Assembly: GCF_016595245.1 (NCBI RefSeq)
Contig: NZ_JAENHM010000073.1
Coordinates: 847,618 to 911,617 of the forward strand
Direction of reading: 5' to 3'
Length of the DNA stretch: 64,000 nucleotides
Source of the DNA: Azospirillum endophyticum
Lineage (GTDB): Bacteria > Pseudomonadota > Alphaproteobacteria > Azospirillales > Azospirillaceae
This document shows positions 43,149-51,703 of the stretch, piece after piece (position 1 is the stretch's first letter; every line of letters starts with the position of its first letter). The position numbers and the translations under genes are program-made. Under the pieces are notes generated by a model that was not told the DNA's origin, made no database searches, and was given only the letters and a program-made list of their open reading frames with translations.

Positions 43149-43652
43149 ATGTTTCCCGAGACCATCCGCGACCTCGCCGCCCAGGTGCTTGCCGAATATG
43201 GTCTCGCCGGCTTCATGCTGGCGACCGCCGAGTCCTGCACCGGCGGGCTGATCGCCGGAGCGCTCACCGACATCGCCGGCTCGTCCAAGGTGGTCGACCG
43301 CGGCTTCGTCACCTACACCAACGTCGCCAAGACCGAGTTGCTCGGCGTTCCGGCCAGCCTGCTGCATGCCCACGGCGCCGTCAGCCCGGAGGTTGCGGTT
43401 GCCATGGCGGCGGGTGCGCTGGCGAAGTCACGAGCCGATGTGACCGTGGCGGTGACGGGGATCGCCGGCCCCGGCGGGGCTACGGAGACCAAGCCGGTGG
43501 GCCGCGTCTACGTCGCCACGGCGGTGCGCGGCGGGGCCGCCAAGGCCAAGGAATACACCTTCCCCGGCGATCGCGACGCCGTGCGGATGGCCACCGTGCA
43601 GGCGGCGCTGGAGCGGCTGCGCCTGGCCCGCCCCACCGGGAGCCTGCGCTGA
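43149..43652 (+). CDS. pncC: CinA C-terminal / nicotinamide-nucleotide amidase
   Basis: The 167-residue protein matches the stand-alone CinA C-terminal domain (PncC), which deamidates nicotinamide mononucleotide. Motifs are ATAESCTGGLIAGALTDIAG, a GFVTYTN stretch and VTGIAGPGGATETKPVG. A ribosome-binding site, GGGAGAGG, precedes the ATG at 43149. It follows ispDF in the same orientation and precedes the tautomerase gene. Confidence 0.93.
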   Translation: MFPETIRDLAAQVLAEYGLAGFMLATAESCTGGLIAGALTDIAGSSKVVDRGFVTYTNVAKTELLGVPASLLHAHGAVSPEVAVAMAAGALAKSRADVTVAVTGIAGPGGATETKPVGRVYVATAVRGGAAKAKEYTFPGDRDAVRMATVQAALERLRLARPTGSLR

Positions 43653-43691
43653 GAAACCTCCGACAAACTCTTCACAGATAAGGGAAACGCG

Positions 43692-43880
43692 ATGCCGACC
43701 ATCAATATCCAGCTGTTCGAAGGTCGTACCGTCGAGCAGAAGCGCGACTATGCCAAGGCTCTCACCGAAGCGACCGTCAAGGTCCTCGGTTGCTCCCCCT
43801 CCGCAGTGGACATCATTTTCCAGGACGTGAAGAAGAGCGACTGGGCCAGCGGCGGGGAACTGTGGTCGGACAAGACCTGA
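43692..43880 (+). CDS. 4-oxalocrotonate tautomerase family protein
   Basis: The 62-residue protein has the catalytic proline directly after the initiator methionine (MPTINIQLFEGRTVEQKRDY), which becomes residue 1 after processing. It has the usual length of the 4-oxalocrotonate / 2-hydroxymuconate tautomerase family. It would form a hexamer. No aromatic-degradation genes lie nearby, so its physiological substrate is unknown. It is the last gene of the ispDF-pncC run and ends close to the convergent ratA-like gene. Confidence 0.9.
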   Translation: MPTINIQLFEGRTVEQKRDYAKALTEATVKVLGCSPSAVDIIFQDVKKSDWASGGELWSDKT

Positions 43881-43914
43881 CCGACAGCACGCTACGACCA
43901 GTCGCTGCCTGGCG

Positions 43915-44370
43915 TCAGGCCGGCTGTGTCGCCCGGCCCGGCCCATAAAGCTGGGCCGCCCGGGTCTCGAAGGCCTGCACCATGCGGCGGACCGCCTCGT
44001 TGAAAAGCAGGCCCATGATCTTCTGAAGCATCTTCGAGCGGAACTCGAAATCGACGAAGAAATCGACGCAGCAGCCGCCGCTGTGCTCGCTGAAGATCCA
44101 GTGATTGTTGAGGTACTGGAACGGCCCATCCGTGTACTGCACGTTGATCCGGCAGTCGGGCTCGTGCAGCTCCACCCGCGAGGTGAAACGTTCGCGGACC
44201 ATCTTGAAACCGATGATCAAATCCGCGAACATCACGTTGTCTTCGCGCTTGCGGATGCGGGCCGCCAGGCACCAGGGCAGAAACTCCGGGTACTTCTCCA
44301 CATCGGCGACCAAGTCGTACATTTGCCGGGGTGTGTAGGGAAGTACCTTCTTCTCCGCGTGCGTCGGCAT
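43915..44370 (-). CDS. RatA / Coq10 family protein (START-like)
   Basis: The 151-residue protein belongs to the SRPBCC (START-like) ligand-binding fold, RatA/Coq10 subgroup. The core reads YTPRQMYDLVADVEKYPEFL then PWCLAARI, with FEFRSKMLQKIMGLLF later. Coq10 homologues bind ubiquinone and support respiratory chain function, while E. coli RatA is annotated as a ribosome-association toxin. In alphaproteobacteria the quinone role is the more likely one. It lies 36 bases after lipA in the same orientation. Confidence 0.88.
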   Translation of the reverse strand: MPTHAEKKVLPYTPRQMYDLVADVEKYPEFLPWCLAARIRKREDNVMFADLIIGFKMVRERFTSRVELHEPDCRINVQYTDGPFQYLNNHWIFSEHSGGCCVDFFVDFEFRSKMLQKIMGLLFNEAVRRMVQAFETRAAQLYGPGRATQPA

Positions 44371-44406
44371 GCCCGTACCGTGTCCTTTCTTATTGAACCG
44401 CCTGCA

Positions 44407-45363
44407 TCAGGCGGCCGCAACCCCCAGCTTGCGCAGCCGGGCTTCGCGCAGCTTCTCGAAATCGGCGCCCGCATGATAGGACGAGCGCGTCAGCGGCGAC
44501 GAGGCCACCAGCAGGAAGCCCTTGCCGCGGCCAACGGTGGAATAACCGTCGAACTCCTCGGGAGTCACGAAGCGATCCACCGCCGCATGCTTGGGCGTGG
44601 GCTGGAGATACTGCCCAATCGTCAGAAAGTCCACATCGGCGGAGCGCAGATCGTCCATCACCTGCCCGATCTCCTCCTTCGTCTCGCCCAGACCGACCAT
44701 CAGGCCGGACTTGGTGAAGATCGTCGGATCCAGCTCCTTCACCCGCGCCAGCAGTTGCAGCGAGGCGAAGTAGCGCGCGCCGGGACGGATGGTCGGATAG
44801 AGGCGCGGCGCAGTCTCCAGATTGTGGTTGAAGACGTCGGGCTTGGCCTCCACCACCACCTCGACCGCACCCTTCTTCTTCTGGAAGTCGGGGGTCAGGA
44901 TCTCGATGGTGGTCGTCGGCGATGCGGCACGGATGGCGCGGATGGTGCGGGCGAAATGCTCGGCGCCGCCGTCGGCCAGATCGTCGCGATCGACCGAGGT
45001 GATGACCACGTGGGAAAGCTTCAGCTGACCGACGGCCTCCGCGACTTTCTCCGGCTCATGCGGGTCGAGCAGGTCCGGGCGTCCGGTCTCCACGTTGCAG
45101 AAGGCGCAGCCACGCGTGCAGATGGAGCCCAGAATCATGAAGGTGGCGTGCTTCTGCTTCCAGCACTCCCCGATGTTGGGGCAGGCGGCCTCTTCGCAAA
45201 CCGTGTTCAGCTTCAGCCCGCGCATCAGCTGGCGGGTCTCGTTGTATTCCTGGCTCATCGGCGCCTTGACCCGGATCCAGGCCGGTTTGCGCTGGATGGG
45301 GTTGTCGGGCTTGTGGGCCTTCTCGGGGTGGCGCAGCTTCTCGGTCTGGTCGACGAGGGTCAT
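44407..45363 (-). CDS. lipA: Lipoyl synthase
   Basis: The 318-residue radical-SAM enzyme inserts sulfur into octanoyl chains to make lipoate. It shows the auxiliary-cluster cysteines CEEAACPNIGEC (CxxxxCxxxxxC), the SAM cluster motif CTRGCAFC and ITSVDRDDLADGGAEHFA, with a C-terminal RSSYHAG serine. It precedes ratA and follows the DUF29 gene on the same strand. It is close to the PDH operon, whose two lipoyl domains need its product. Confidence 0.98.
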   Translation of the reverse strand: MTLVDQTEKLRHPEKAHKPDNPIQRKPAWIRVKAPMSQEYNETRQLMRGLKLNTVCEEAACPNIGECWKQKHATFMILGSICTRGCAFCNVETGRPDLLDPHEPEKVAEAVGQLKLSHVVITSVDRDDLADGGAEHFARTIRAIRAASPTTTIEILTPDFQKKKGAVEVVVEAKPDVFNHNLETAPRLYPTIRPGARYFASLQLLARVKELDPTIFTKSGLMVGLGETKEEIGQVMDDLRSADVDFLTIGQYLQPTPKHAAVDRFVTPEEFDGYSTVGRGKGFLLVASSPLTRSSYHAGADFEKLREARLRKLGVAAA

Positions 45364-45427
45364 GGTCTAAAGCTCCCGATGGCCGACGCGACGCCCCGGC
45401 CCCGACAAATAGGTGCGATGAGGATGG

Positions 45428-45913
45428 TCAAACCCGCCATTCCGGCGGAAACAACTCGGCCGGATAGGCCGGATCGAGCGCCTGGTCAAGCGTGAAAGGC
45501 GGCTCGACCGGGAAATGACCGTCAGGGGTATCCGCCTCGACGGCGGCACGCAGGCGGGCGCGGCGGTAAACCTTGTCGCAGATGGATTCGCAGAACGGTC
45601 GCAGGCTGGGGCTCGCAGCGATCTCGTCGATCAGCTTTTCCCGCTGCTCCCGGACGGTCAGGCGCCATCCACGCTCGCATCGTTCGCGCAGGTCAGGACA
45701 GAACAACCATTTCAGCATATGCACGAACAGCGCGGTCAGCCGGCTGTCGATCTCGGACTTCTGGCTGCGGCCCATGCTCTCGATCTCCTCGGCGACGTTC
45801 TCCCAGTCGACCGGGGCGTTGTTCCGCTCGGCGCCGGCACGGCGAAGCTCCTGCGCCTGGGCTTGGGTCCAGGCGTAGAAATCCTCGTCATAGGCGGCGC
45901 TGCTGCGGTCCAT
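45428..45913 (-). CDS. DUF29 domain protein
   Basis: The 161-residue protein is a DUF29 member, a helical family of unknown function common in cyanobacteria and alphaproteobacteria. The typical opening is YDEDFYAWTQAQAQELRRAG with VDWENVAEEIESMGRSQKSE, followed by LLKWL-like HMLKWLFCP and an ARLRAAVE end. It sits alone between lipA and lpdA. Confidence 0.93.
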   Translation of the reverse strand: MDRSSAAYDEDFYAWTQAQAQELRRAGAERNNAPVDWENVAEEIESMGRSQKSEIDSRLTALFVHMLKWLFCPDLRERCERGWRLTVREQREKLIDEIAASPSLRPFCESICDKVYRRARLRAAVEADTPDGHFPVEPPFTLDQALDPAYPAELFPPEWRV

Positions 45914-45956
45914 CGCTCCGTCCGGTTTGGGAAAACGTCACTTCGGAAAATCCTAG

Positions 45957-47354
45957 TTAAAAGTGGATCGCCCGGCCATAGGCATCAAGGACCGACTCAT
46001 GCATCATTTCCGACAAAGTCGGGTGCGGGAACACCGTGTGCATCAGTTCCGCCTCGGTCAGCTCCGACGTCTTGGCGATGCCGTAGCCCTGGATCAGCTC
46101 GGTCACTTCCGCGCCGATCATGTGGGCACCCAGCATCTCGCCGGTCTTGGCGTCGAAGATGGTCTTGATCAGGCCTTCCGGCTCGCCGAGCGCGATGGCC
46201 TTGCCGTTGCCGACGAAGGGGAAGCGGCCGACCTTGACCTCGTAACCGGCTTCCTTCGCCTTCTTCTCCGTCAGGCCGACCGACGCGACCTGCGGGTGCG
46301 AGTAGGTGCAGCCCGGGATGTTGCGGACGTTCAGCGCATGCGGGTGCTTGCCGGCGATATGTTCGGCGACGATCACGCCTTCATGGCTGGCCTTGTGGGC
46401 GAGCCAGGGGGCGCCGGTCACGTCGCCGATGGCGTACACGCCCGGCTCGTCGGTCTCGCACATGCCGTTGGTCTGGATGTGGCCGCGGTCGGTCTTGACC
46501 TTGGTGTTCTCCAGCCCCAGCCCTTCGGTGTTCGGGCTGATGCCGACGGCGACGATGACGCGGTCGACCGTGATGTCCTCGGTCTTGCCACCGGCCTCGA
46601 CGGCCACGGTGACGCTGTCGGCGGCCTTGCGCAGGTTGCCGGCCTTGGCACCGGTGATGATGCGCATGCCCTGCTTCTCGAAGGCTTTCCGGGCCAGGCC
46701 CGAGATTTCCTCATCCTCCACCGGAAGGATACGGTCCATCACCTCGACCACGGTGACCTTGGCGCCCAGCGCGTTGTAGAAGCTGGCGAACTCGATGCCG
46801 ATGGCGCCGGAGCCGATAACCAGCAGCGACTTCGGCATGCTGTCCGGCGTCATCGCCTTGCGATAGGTCCAGACCAGCTTGCCGTCATCCTCCAGGCCCG
46901 GCAGCGTGCGGGCACGCGCGCCGGTGGCGATGATGATGTGCTTGGCGCCGAAGGTGCCGACCGGGGCGTTGCCCTTGGTGACCGCCACCTGGCCCTTGCC
47001 GGCCAGCTTCGCGGACCCTTCGATCACCGCGACCTTGTTCTTCTTCAGCAGGTGCTTGACGCCGGCGTTCAACTGGCCGGCGACCTTGCGCGAGCGGGCG
47101 ACGACCTTGTCCAGATCGAAGGACGGGTTCTGGATGACCAGACCATAGTCCGAGGCATGCTTCGCCAGATGCAGCACCTCGGCCGAGCGCAGCAGCGCCT
47201 TGGTCGGGATGCAGCCCCAGTTCAGGCAGATGCCGCCCAGGTTTTCACGTTCGATGACCGCGGTGTGCAGGCCCAACTGCGCGGCGCGGATCGCCGCCAC
47301 GTAACCGCCCGGCCCGCCGCCGATGACGATGACGTCGTAATTCATGTCGGCCAA
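45957..47354 (-). CDS. lpdA: Dihydrolipoyl dehydrogenase (E3)
   Basis: The 465-residue flavoprotein has the FAD-binding GGGPGGYVAAIRAAQLG, the redox-active disulfide in GGICLNWGCIPTKALL, an NAD-binding GSGAIGIEFASF and a C-terminal FPHPTLSEMMHE with the catalytic His-Glu. A TTG at 47354 (MADMNYDV) is proposed because GGGGAGA (47366-47360) lies five bases upstream; ATG at 47345 is the alternative. It reoxidises dihydrolipoamide for the pyruvate dehydrogenase complex. It is the last gene of the PDH operon, after the chorismate mutase gene. Confidence 0.95.
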   Translation of the reverse strand: MADMNYDVIVIGGGPGGYVAAIRAAQLGLHTAVIERENLGGICLNWGCIPTKALLRSAEVLHLAKHASDYGLVIQNPSFDLDKVVARSRKVAGQLNAGVKHLLKKNKVAVIEGSAKLAGKGQVAVTKGNAPVGTFGAKHIIIATGARARTLPGLEDDGKLVWTYRKAMTPDSMPKSLLVIGSGAIGIEFASFYNALGAKVTVVEVMDRILPVEDEEISGLARKAFEKQGMRIITGAKAGNLRKAADSVTVAVEAGGKTEDITVDRVIVAVGISPNTEGLGLENTKVKTDRGHIQTNGMCETDEPGVYAIGDVTGAPWLAHKASHEGVIVAEHIAGKHPHALNVRNIPGCTYSHPQVASVGLTEKKAKEAGYEVKVGRFPFVGNGKAIALGEPEGLIKTIFDAKTGEMLGAHMIGAEVTELIQGYGIAKTSELTEAELMHTVFPHPTLSEMMHESVLDAYGRAIHF

Positions 47355-47369
47355 GGGTGTTCTCCCCAT

Positions 47370-47672
47370 TCAGGAGCGAGGCGTATCCTCGCGGCCGGCG
47401 GCAAAGATGCCTTCCTCGACCCGGCACGCCTCGTCGATGATCGTCTGGTACAGGGTGGCCATGAAGTCCGGATCCAGGCCGTAAGCGAGGCCCGCCTCCG
47501 CCGCCCGCCGCTTGACCGCGTCGACGCGGTCAGGCAGGACGGCCGGCAGATTCTCCGCCATCTTCACCGCGGCGACGCGGTGGACGACGGACAGCCGCTT
47601 GCCCAGCAGCGCGACGATCTCGTCGTCGATGGCGTCGATCTCGGCGCGGAGCGGGGCAAGGCTTTTCGACAT
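47370..47672 (-). CDS. Chorismate mutase (AroQ type)
   Basis: The 100-residue protein is a helical AroQ-type chorismate mutase domain (LRAEIDAIDDEIVALLGKRL, VAAVKMAE, YQTIIDEACRVEE). It would convert chorismate to prephenate. It lies inside the pyruvate dehydrogenase operon, between pdhC (20 bases upstream) and lpdA (15 bases downstream with the TTG start). A stand-alone mutase here is unusual for core aromatic-amino-acid genes but occurs in related alphaproteobacteria. Confidence 0.92.
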   Translation of the reverse strand: MSKSLAPLRAEIDAIDDEIVALLGKRLSVVHRVAAVKMAENLPAVLPDRVDAVKRRAAEAGLAYGLDPDFMATLYQTIIDEACRVEEGIFAAGREDTPRS

Positions 47673-47692
47673 GGAACCGGTCCTTCAAACCG

Positions 47693-49006
47693 TCAGAGCA
47701 GCATCGAGAGCGGATCCTCGAGCAGCTTCTTCACCGCCCCAAGGAATTCCGCACCGACGGCGCCATCGGCCACGCGGTGATCGAAGGTGCCGGTCAGGCT
47801 CATCACCGTGGCGATGCCCAACGCGCCGTCCTTCACCACCGGACGCTGCTCGCTGGCCCCGACCGCCAGGATGCAGGCCTGCGGCGGGTTGATGATCGCC
47901 GCGAACTGCTTGATCCCCATCATGCCGAGGTTGGAGATGGAGATGGTGCCGCCCTGATACTCTTCCGGCTTCAGCGCGTTGTCGCGCGCCTTCTTGGCCA
48001 GCGCCTTCATCTCGTTGGAGATGTCGGCGAGACCCTTGGTCTCCGCCTTCTTGACGATCGGGGTGATCAGCCCGGTCGGGGTGGCGACGGCGACCGACAC
48101 GTCGGCGTGGCTGTACTGCAGCATCGCCTCGTCGGTCCAGGCGGCGTTCAGAGCCGGCACCTTCTTCAGCGCCAGGGCGACCGCCCGGATGATGAAGTCG
48201 TTGACCGACAGCTTGTAGGCGTCGGACCGGCCGTTCAGATCGGCGCGGATCTTCATCAGCGCGTCGATCTCGACATCCACCGTCAGGTAATAGTCGGGAA
48301 CGGTGCGCTTCACCTCGCCCAGCCGCTTGGCGATGGTCTTGCGCATGCCGCTGTTCGGCACGGCGGTGTAGGCCATGCCCAGCTTGTCGGCGAGCGCCTT
48401 GGCATCGACGCCTTCGGCTTTCGGCGCCGGGGCCGGGGAGGCTGCCGGAGCGGCGGCGGCGGAAGCCGGGGCCGTCGCAGGAGCGGCGGCGGCCTTGGCC
48501 GGACCGGCAGCCTTGGCGGCCTCCACGTCGGCCTTGACGATGCGGCCGTGCGGACCGGTGCCCCTGACGGTCTTCAGGTCGACGCCGGCCTGCTCGGCGA
48601 TGCGGCGTGCCAGCGGGCTGGCGAACACGCGCTCGCCGGCGGCGGCCGGGGCAGCCGCCGGAGCGGCAGGAGCCGGGGTGGGAGCCGGAGCGGCGGCGGC
48701 GGCCGGAGCCGCGGCTGCCGGGGCCGGGGCGGAACCGGCCGAGGCCAGCGCGCTCTCGTCCTCGCCCTCTTCCAGCAGGATGGCGATCGGGGTGTTCACC
48801 GCCACGCCCTGGCTGCCGGCCGGGATCAGGATCTTGCCGATGCGGCCTTCATCGACCGCTTCGACTTCCATGGTGGCCTTGTCGGTTTCGATCTCGGCGA
48901 GAACGTCGCCGGACTTCACCGTGTCGCCTTCCTTTTTCAGCCACTTGGCGAGGTTGCCCTCGGTCATCGTGGGAGAGAGGGCGGGCATCAGAATCTGAAC
49001 GGTCAT
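47693..49006 (-). CDS. pdhC: Pyruvate dehydrogenase E2, dihydrolipoamide acetyltransferase
   Basis: The 437-residue E2 has an N-terminal lipoyl domain (about 1-78; lipoyl lysine in EIETDKATMEVE), an Ala/Pro linker, a peripheral-subunit-binding domain (FASPLARRIAEQAGVDLKTV, then GTGPHGRIVKADVE) and a catalytic domain with the DHRVADGAVGAEFL His/Asp motif. It transfers acetyl groups to CoA. It is downstream of the E1 genes in the operon pdhA-pdhB-pdhC, 17 bases after pdhB. Its lipoyl domain is almost the same as that of PdhB. Confidence 0.97.
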   Translation of the reverse strand: MTVQILMPALSPTMTEGNLAKWLKKEGDTVKSGDVLAEIETDKATMEVEAVDEGRIGKILIPAGSQGVAVNTPIAILLEEGEDESALASAGSAPAPAAAAPAAAAAPAPTPAPAAPAAAPAAAGERVFASPLARRIAEQAGVDLKTVRGTGPHGRIVKADVEAAKAAGPAKAAAAPATAPASAAAAPAASPAPAPKAEGVDAKALADKLGMAYTAVPNSGMRKTIAKRLGEVKRTVPDYYLTVDVEIDALMKIRADLNGRSDAYKLSVNDFIIRAVALALKKVPALNAAWTDEAMLQYSHADVSVAVATPTGLITPIVKKAETKGLADISNEMKALAKKARDNALKPEEYQGGTISISNLGMMGIKQFAAIINPPQACILAVGASEQRPVVKDGALGIATVMSLTGTFDHRVADGAVGAEFLGAVKKLLEDPLSMLL

Positions 49007-49023
49007 GATCTACAGCCCTCCTC

Positions 49024-50418
49024 TCAACGATAGCAGGCTTGCTTGGCGGCCTTGACGATGTGATCGACCTGCGGCAGCGCCAGCTTTTCCAGGTTGGCGG
49101 CGTAGGGCATCGGCACGTCCAGACCGGCCACGCGGGCCACCGGCGCGTCGAGATAGTCGAAAGCCTGCTCCATCATCAGCGCGCACATTTCCGAGCCGAT
49201 GCCGGCGAAGGGCCAGCCTTCCTCGACGGAAACCAGGCGGTTGGTCTTCTTGACGCTGTTGACGATGGTCTCGGTGTCCAGCGGACGGATCGTGCGCAGG
49301 TTGATGACCTCCGCGTCGATGCCTTCCTTGGCCAGGATCTCGGCGGCGGCCAGGGCGTGACCGACCATGATCGAGAAGGCGGTGATCGTCACGTCCTTGC
49401 CGGCGCGCTCGATCTTGGCCTTGCCGATCGGCAGGGTGAAGTCCTCGTCCTCCGGGACCTCGAAGCTCTGGCCGTAGAGGATCTCGTTCTCGAGGAAGAC
49501 GATCGGGTTGGCGTCGCGGATCGCGGACTTCAGCAGGCCCTTGGCGTCGGCCGCCGACCAGGGCGACACGACCTTCAGGCCCGGGCAATGGGCGTACCAG
49601 GAGGCATAGCACTGCGAGTGCTGGGCGCCGACGCGGGCGGCGGCGCCGTTGGGGCCACGGAAGACGATCGAGTTGCTCATCTGGCCGCCGGACATGTACA
49701 GCGTCTTGGCGGCCGAGTTGATGATGTGGTCGATCGCCTGCATGGCGAAGTTGAAGGTCATGAACTCGACGACCGGCTTCAAGCCCTTGAAGGCGGCGCC
49801 GACGCCTAGGCCGGCGAAGCCGATCTCGGTGATCGGCGTGTCGATGACGCGACGCTCGCCGAACTCCTGCAGCAGGCCCTGGGTCACCTTGTAGGCGCCC
49901 TGGTACTGCGCGACTTCCTCGCCCATGACGAAGACCTTGTCGTCACGGCGCATTTCCTCGGCCATCGCGTCGCGCAGCGCTTCGCGGACCGTCTTCTTGA
50001 CGGTCTTGGCCATGAACCGGTCCTCGTCCGACGCGGGCGCCGCGACCGGAGCCGCCGGCACCGTGGGCGCCGGGGCCGGAGCGGGTTCCGCCGCCGGGGC
50101 CGGGGCGGGAGCGGCGACGGCCGGAGCGGCGGCAGTCGGGGCGTTGCCGCCCTTGCTCAGCGCGCTCTCGTCCTCGCCCTCTTCCAGCAGGACAGCGATG
50201 GGCGTGTTCACCGCGACGTTGTCGGTGCCTTCGGCGATCAGGATCTTGCCGACGCGGCCTTCATCGACCGCCTCGACCTCCATGGTCGCCTTGTCGGTTT
50301 CGATCTCGGCGAGGACATCGCCGGACTTCACCGAGTCACCTTCCTTCTTGAGCCATTTCGCCAGTTTGCCCTCGGTCATCGTGGGCGACAGGGCCGGCAT
50401 CAGCACTTCGATCGGCAT
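49024..50418 (-). CDS. pdhB: Pyruvate dehydrogenase E1 beta with N-terminal lipoyl domain
   Basis: The 464-residue E1-beta carries an extra N-terminal lipoyl domain (about 1-76, with EIETDKATMEVE) joined by an Ala/Pro linker to the transketolase-like part (about 137-464, beginning KKTVREALRDAMAEEMRRDD). Such hybrid E1-beta proteins are known in alphaproteobacteria. The product works with PdhA to decarboxylate pyruvate and acetylate lipoyl groups. A 72-base gap separates it from pdhA. Confidence 0.97.
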   Translation of the reverse strand: MPIEVLMPALSPTMTEGKLAKWLKKEGDSVKSGDVLAEIETDKATMEVEAVDEGRVGKILIAEGTDNVAVNTPIAVLLEEGEDESALSKGGNAPTAAAPAVAAPAPAPAAEPAPAPAPTVPAAPVAAPASDEDRFMAKTVKKTVREALRDAMAEEMRRDDKVFVMGEEVAQYQGAYKVTQGLLQEFGERRVIDTPITEIGFAGLGVGAAFKGLKPVVEFMTFNFAMQAIDHIINSAAKTLYMSGGQMSNSIVFRGPNGAAARVGAQHSQCYASWYAHCPGLKVVSPWSAADAKGLLKSAIRDANPIVFLENEILYGQSFEVPEDEDFTLPIGKAKIERAGKDVTITAFSIMVGHALAAAEILAKEGIDAEVINLRTIRPLDTETIVNSVKKTNRLVSVEEGWPFAGIGSEMCALMMEQAFDYLDAPVARVAGLDVPMPYAANLEKLALPQVDHIVKAAKQACYR

Positions 50419-50490
50419 TCCTCAACCTCCGGCGGCGCGGGGAGTCCGGTTTCCCGTCCCTCAAGGCGCCGCTCCCGTTTATCGTTGATG

Positions 50491-51510
50491 TCAGGATTCG
50501 ACCAGGATGTCGGTCCACAGCTCCGACGGATCGGGCTCGGGGCTCTGCTGCGCGAACTCGGCCGATTCGGTGACGATCGCCTTCACCGTGCGATCGATCT
50601 CCTTCAGCTTGTCCTCGTCGGCGTGATTGCCGGCCAGGATCTTCGCCTTCAGTTGATCGATGGGATCGGATTCCGACCGCATCTTCTCGACCTCTTCCTT
50701 CGTCCGGTACTTGGCCGGGTCGGACATCGAGTGGCCGCGGTAACGGTAGGTCTTCATCTCCAGGATGACGGGGCCGTTGCCCCCGCGGATATGGGGAACC
50801 CACTGGTCCGCCGCGGCCTTGACGTCCAGCACGTCCATGCCGTTGACCTGGTAGCCGGGGATGCCGTAGGCCGCGCCGCGCTGGTGCAGTTCGCCGGCCG
50901 AGGCGCGCTCCTGCGAAGTGCCCATGGCGTACTTGTTGTTCTCGATGATGAAGAGCACCGGCAGCTTCCACAGCGCCGCCATGTTGAAGCTCTCGTAGAC
51001 CTGACCCTGGTTGATCGCGCCGTCGCCGCAATACACGGCCGCAACGCCACCGTCATTGCTGTACTTGTGCGCGAAGGCCAGACCCGTGCCGAGCGGAACC
51101 TGCCCGCCGACGATGCCATGGCCGCCGAAGAAGTTCTTCTCCTGGCTGAACATGTGCATCGAGCCGCCCTTGCCCTTGGAGTAGCCTCCGATGCGGCCGG
51201 TCAGCTCGGCCATCACGCCCTTGGCGTCCATGCCGCAGGCCAGCATGTGGCCGTGGTCCCGGTAGCTGGTGATGACGCTGTCGCCCTCTTTAAGGGCCGC
51301 CTGCACGCCGACGACGACGGCTTCCTGGCCGATGTAGAGGTGGCAGAAGCCGCCGATCAGCCCCATGCCGTACAGCTGTCCCGCCTTCTCTTCGAAGCGG
51401 CGGATCAGCAGCATCTCGCGGTAGTAATGAAGCAGCTCTTCGGAAGAGACGGCTTGAACGGGCGCAATTTCGGTCTGCGCCTTGGTCGGACGGCGTCGGG
51501 ACGCGGCCAT
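50491..51510 (-). CDS. pdhA: Pyruvate dehydrogenase E1 alpha
   Basis: The 339-residue E1-alpha shows the thiamine-pyrophosphate motif GDGAINQGQVYESFNMAALW then NNKYAMGTS, and the start region YYREMLLIRRFEEKAGQLYG. The ATG at 51510 follows a strong GGGGAGGAA ribosome-binding site; upstream frame residues are ignored. It is the first gene of the leftward PDH operon. A perfect 11-base inverted repeat lies 156 bases upstream of its start (51666-51690). Confidence 0.97.
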   Translation of the reverse strand: MAASRRRPTKAQTEIAPVQAVSSEELLHYYREMLLIRRFEEKAGQLYGMGLIGGFCHLYIGQEAVVVGVQAALKEGDSVITSYRDHGHMLACGMDAKGVMAELTGRIGGYSKGKGGSMHMFSQEKNFFGGHGIVGGQVPLGTGLAFAHKYSNDGGVAAVYCGDGAINQGQVYESFNMAALWKLPVLFIIENNKYAMGTSQERASAGELHQRGAAYGIPGYQVNGMDVLDVKAAADQWVPHIRGGNGPVILEMKTYRYRGHSMSDPAKYRTKEEVEKMRSESDPIDQLKAKILAGNHADEDKLKEIDRTVKAIVTESAEFAQQSPEPDPSELWTDILVES

Positions 51511-51665
51511 GATTCCTCCCCAGGGTTCAAGCGGCAACGGTCTTGAAACAGCCGGTGCCGCCACGCGTTGCGGGCATGCTTAATCCCGCACCGGAAGCGA
51601 ATATGGCGCGCACAGTACACGAGCTAAATGGTCCGCGCAAACGTCTGTTTTTGCAGCGCTATTTT

Positions 51666-51690
51666 CGATTAACCGAGTTTCGGTTAATCG
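51666..51690. promoter_or_regulatory. Perfect palindrome upstream of pdhA / downstream of ftsB
   Basis: CGATTAACCGA (51666-51676) and TCGGTTAATCG (51680-51690) are perfect 11-base inverted repeats with a GTT spacer. It lies 13 bases past the ftsB stop and 156 bases upstream of pdhA. No T-run follows on the minus strand, so an operator for the PDH operon is as likely as a terminator for ftsB. Confidence 0.5.
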
Positions 51691-51703
51691 GCTGATTTAC
51701 CCT

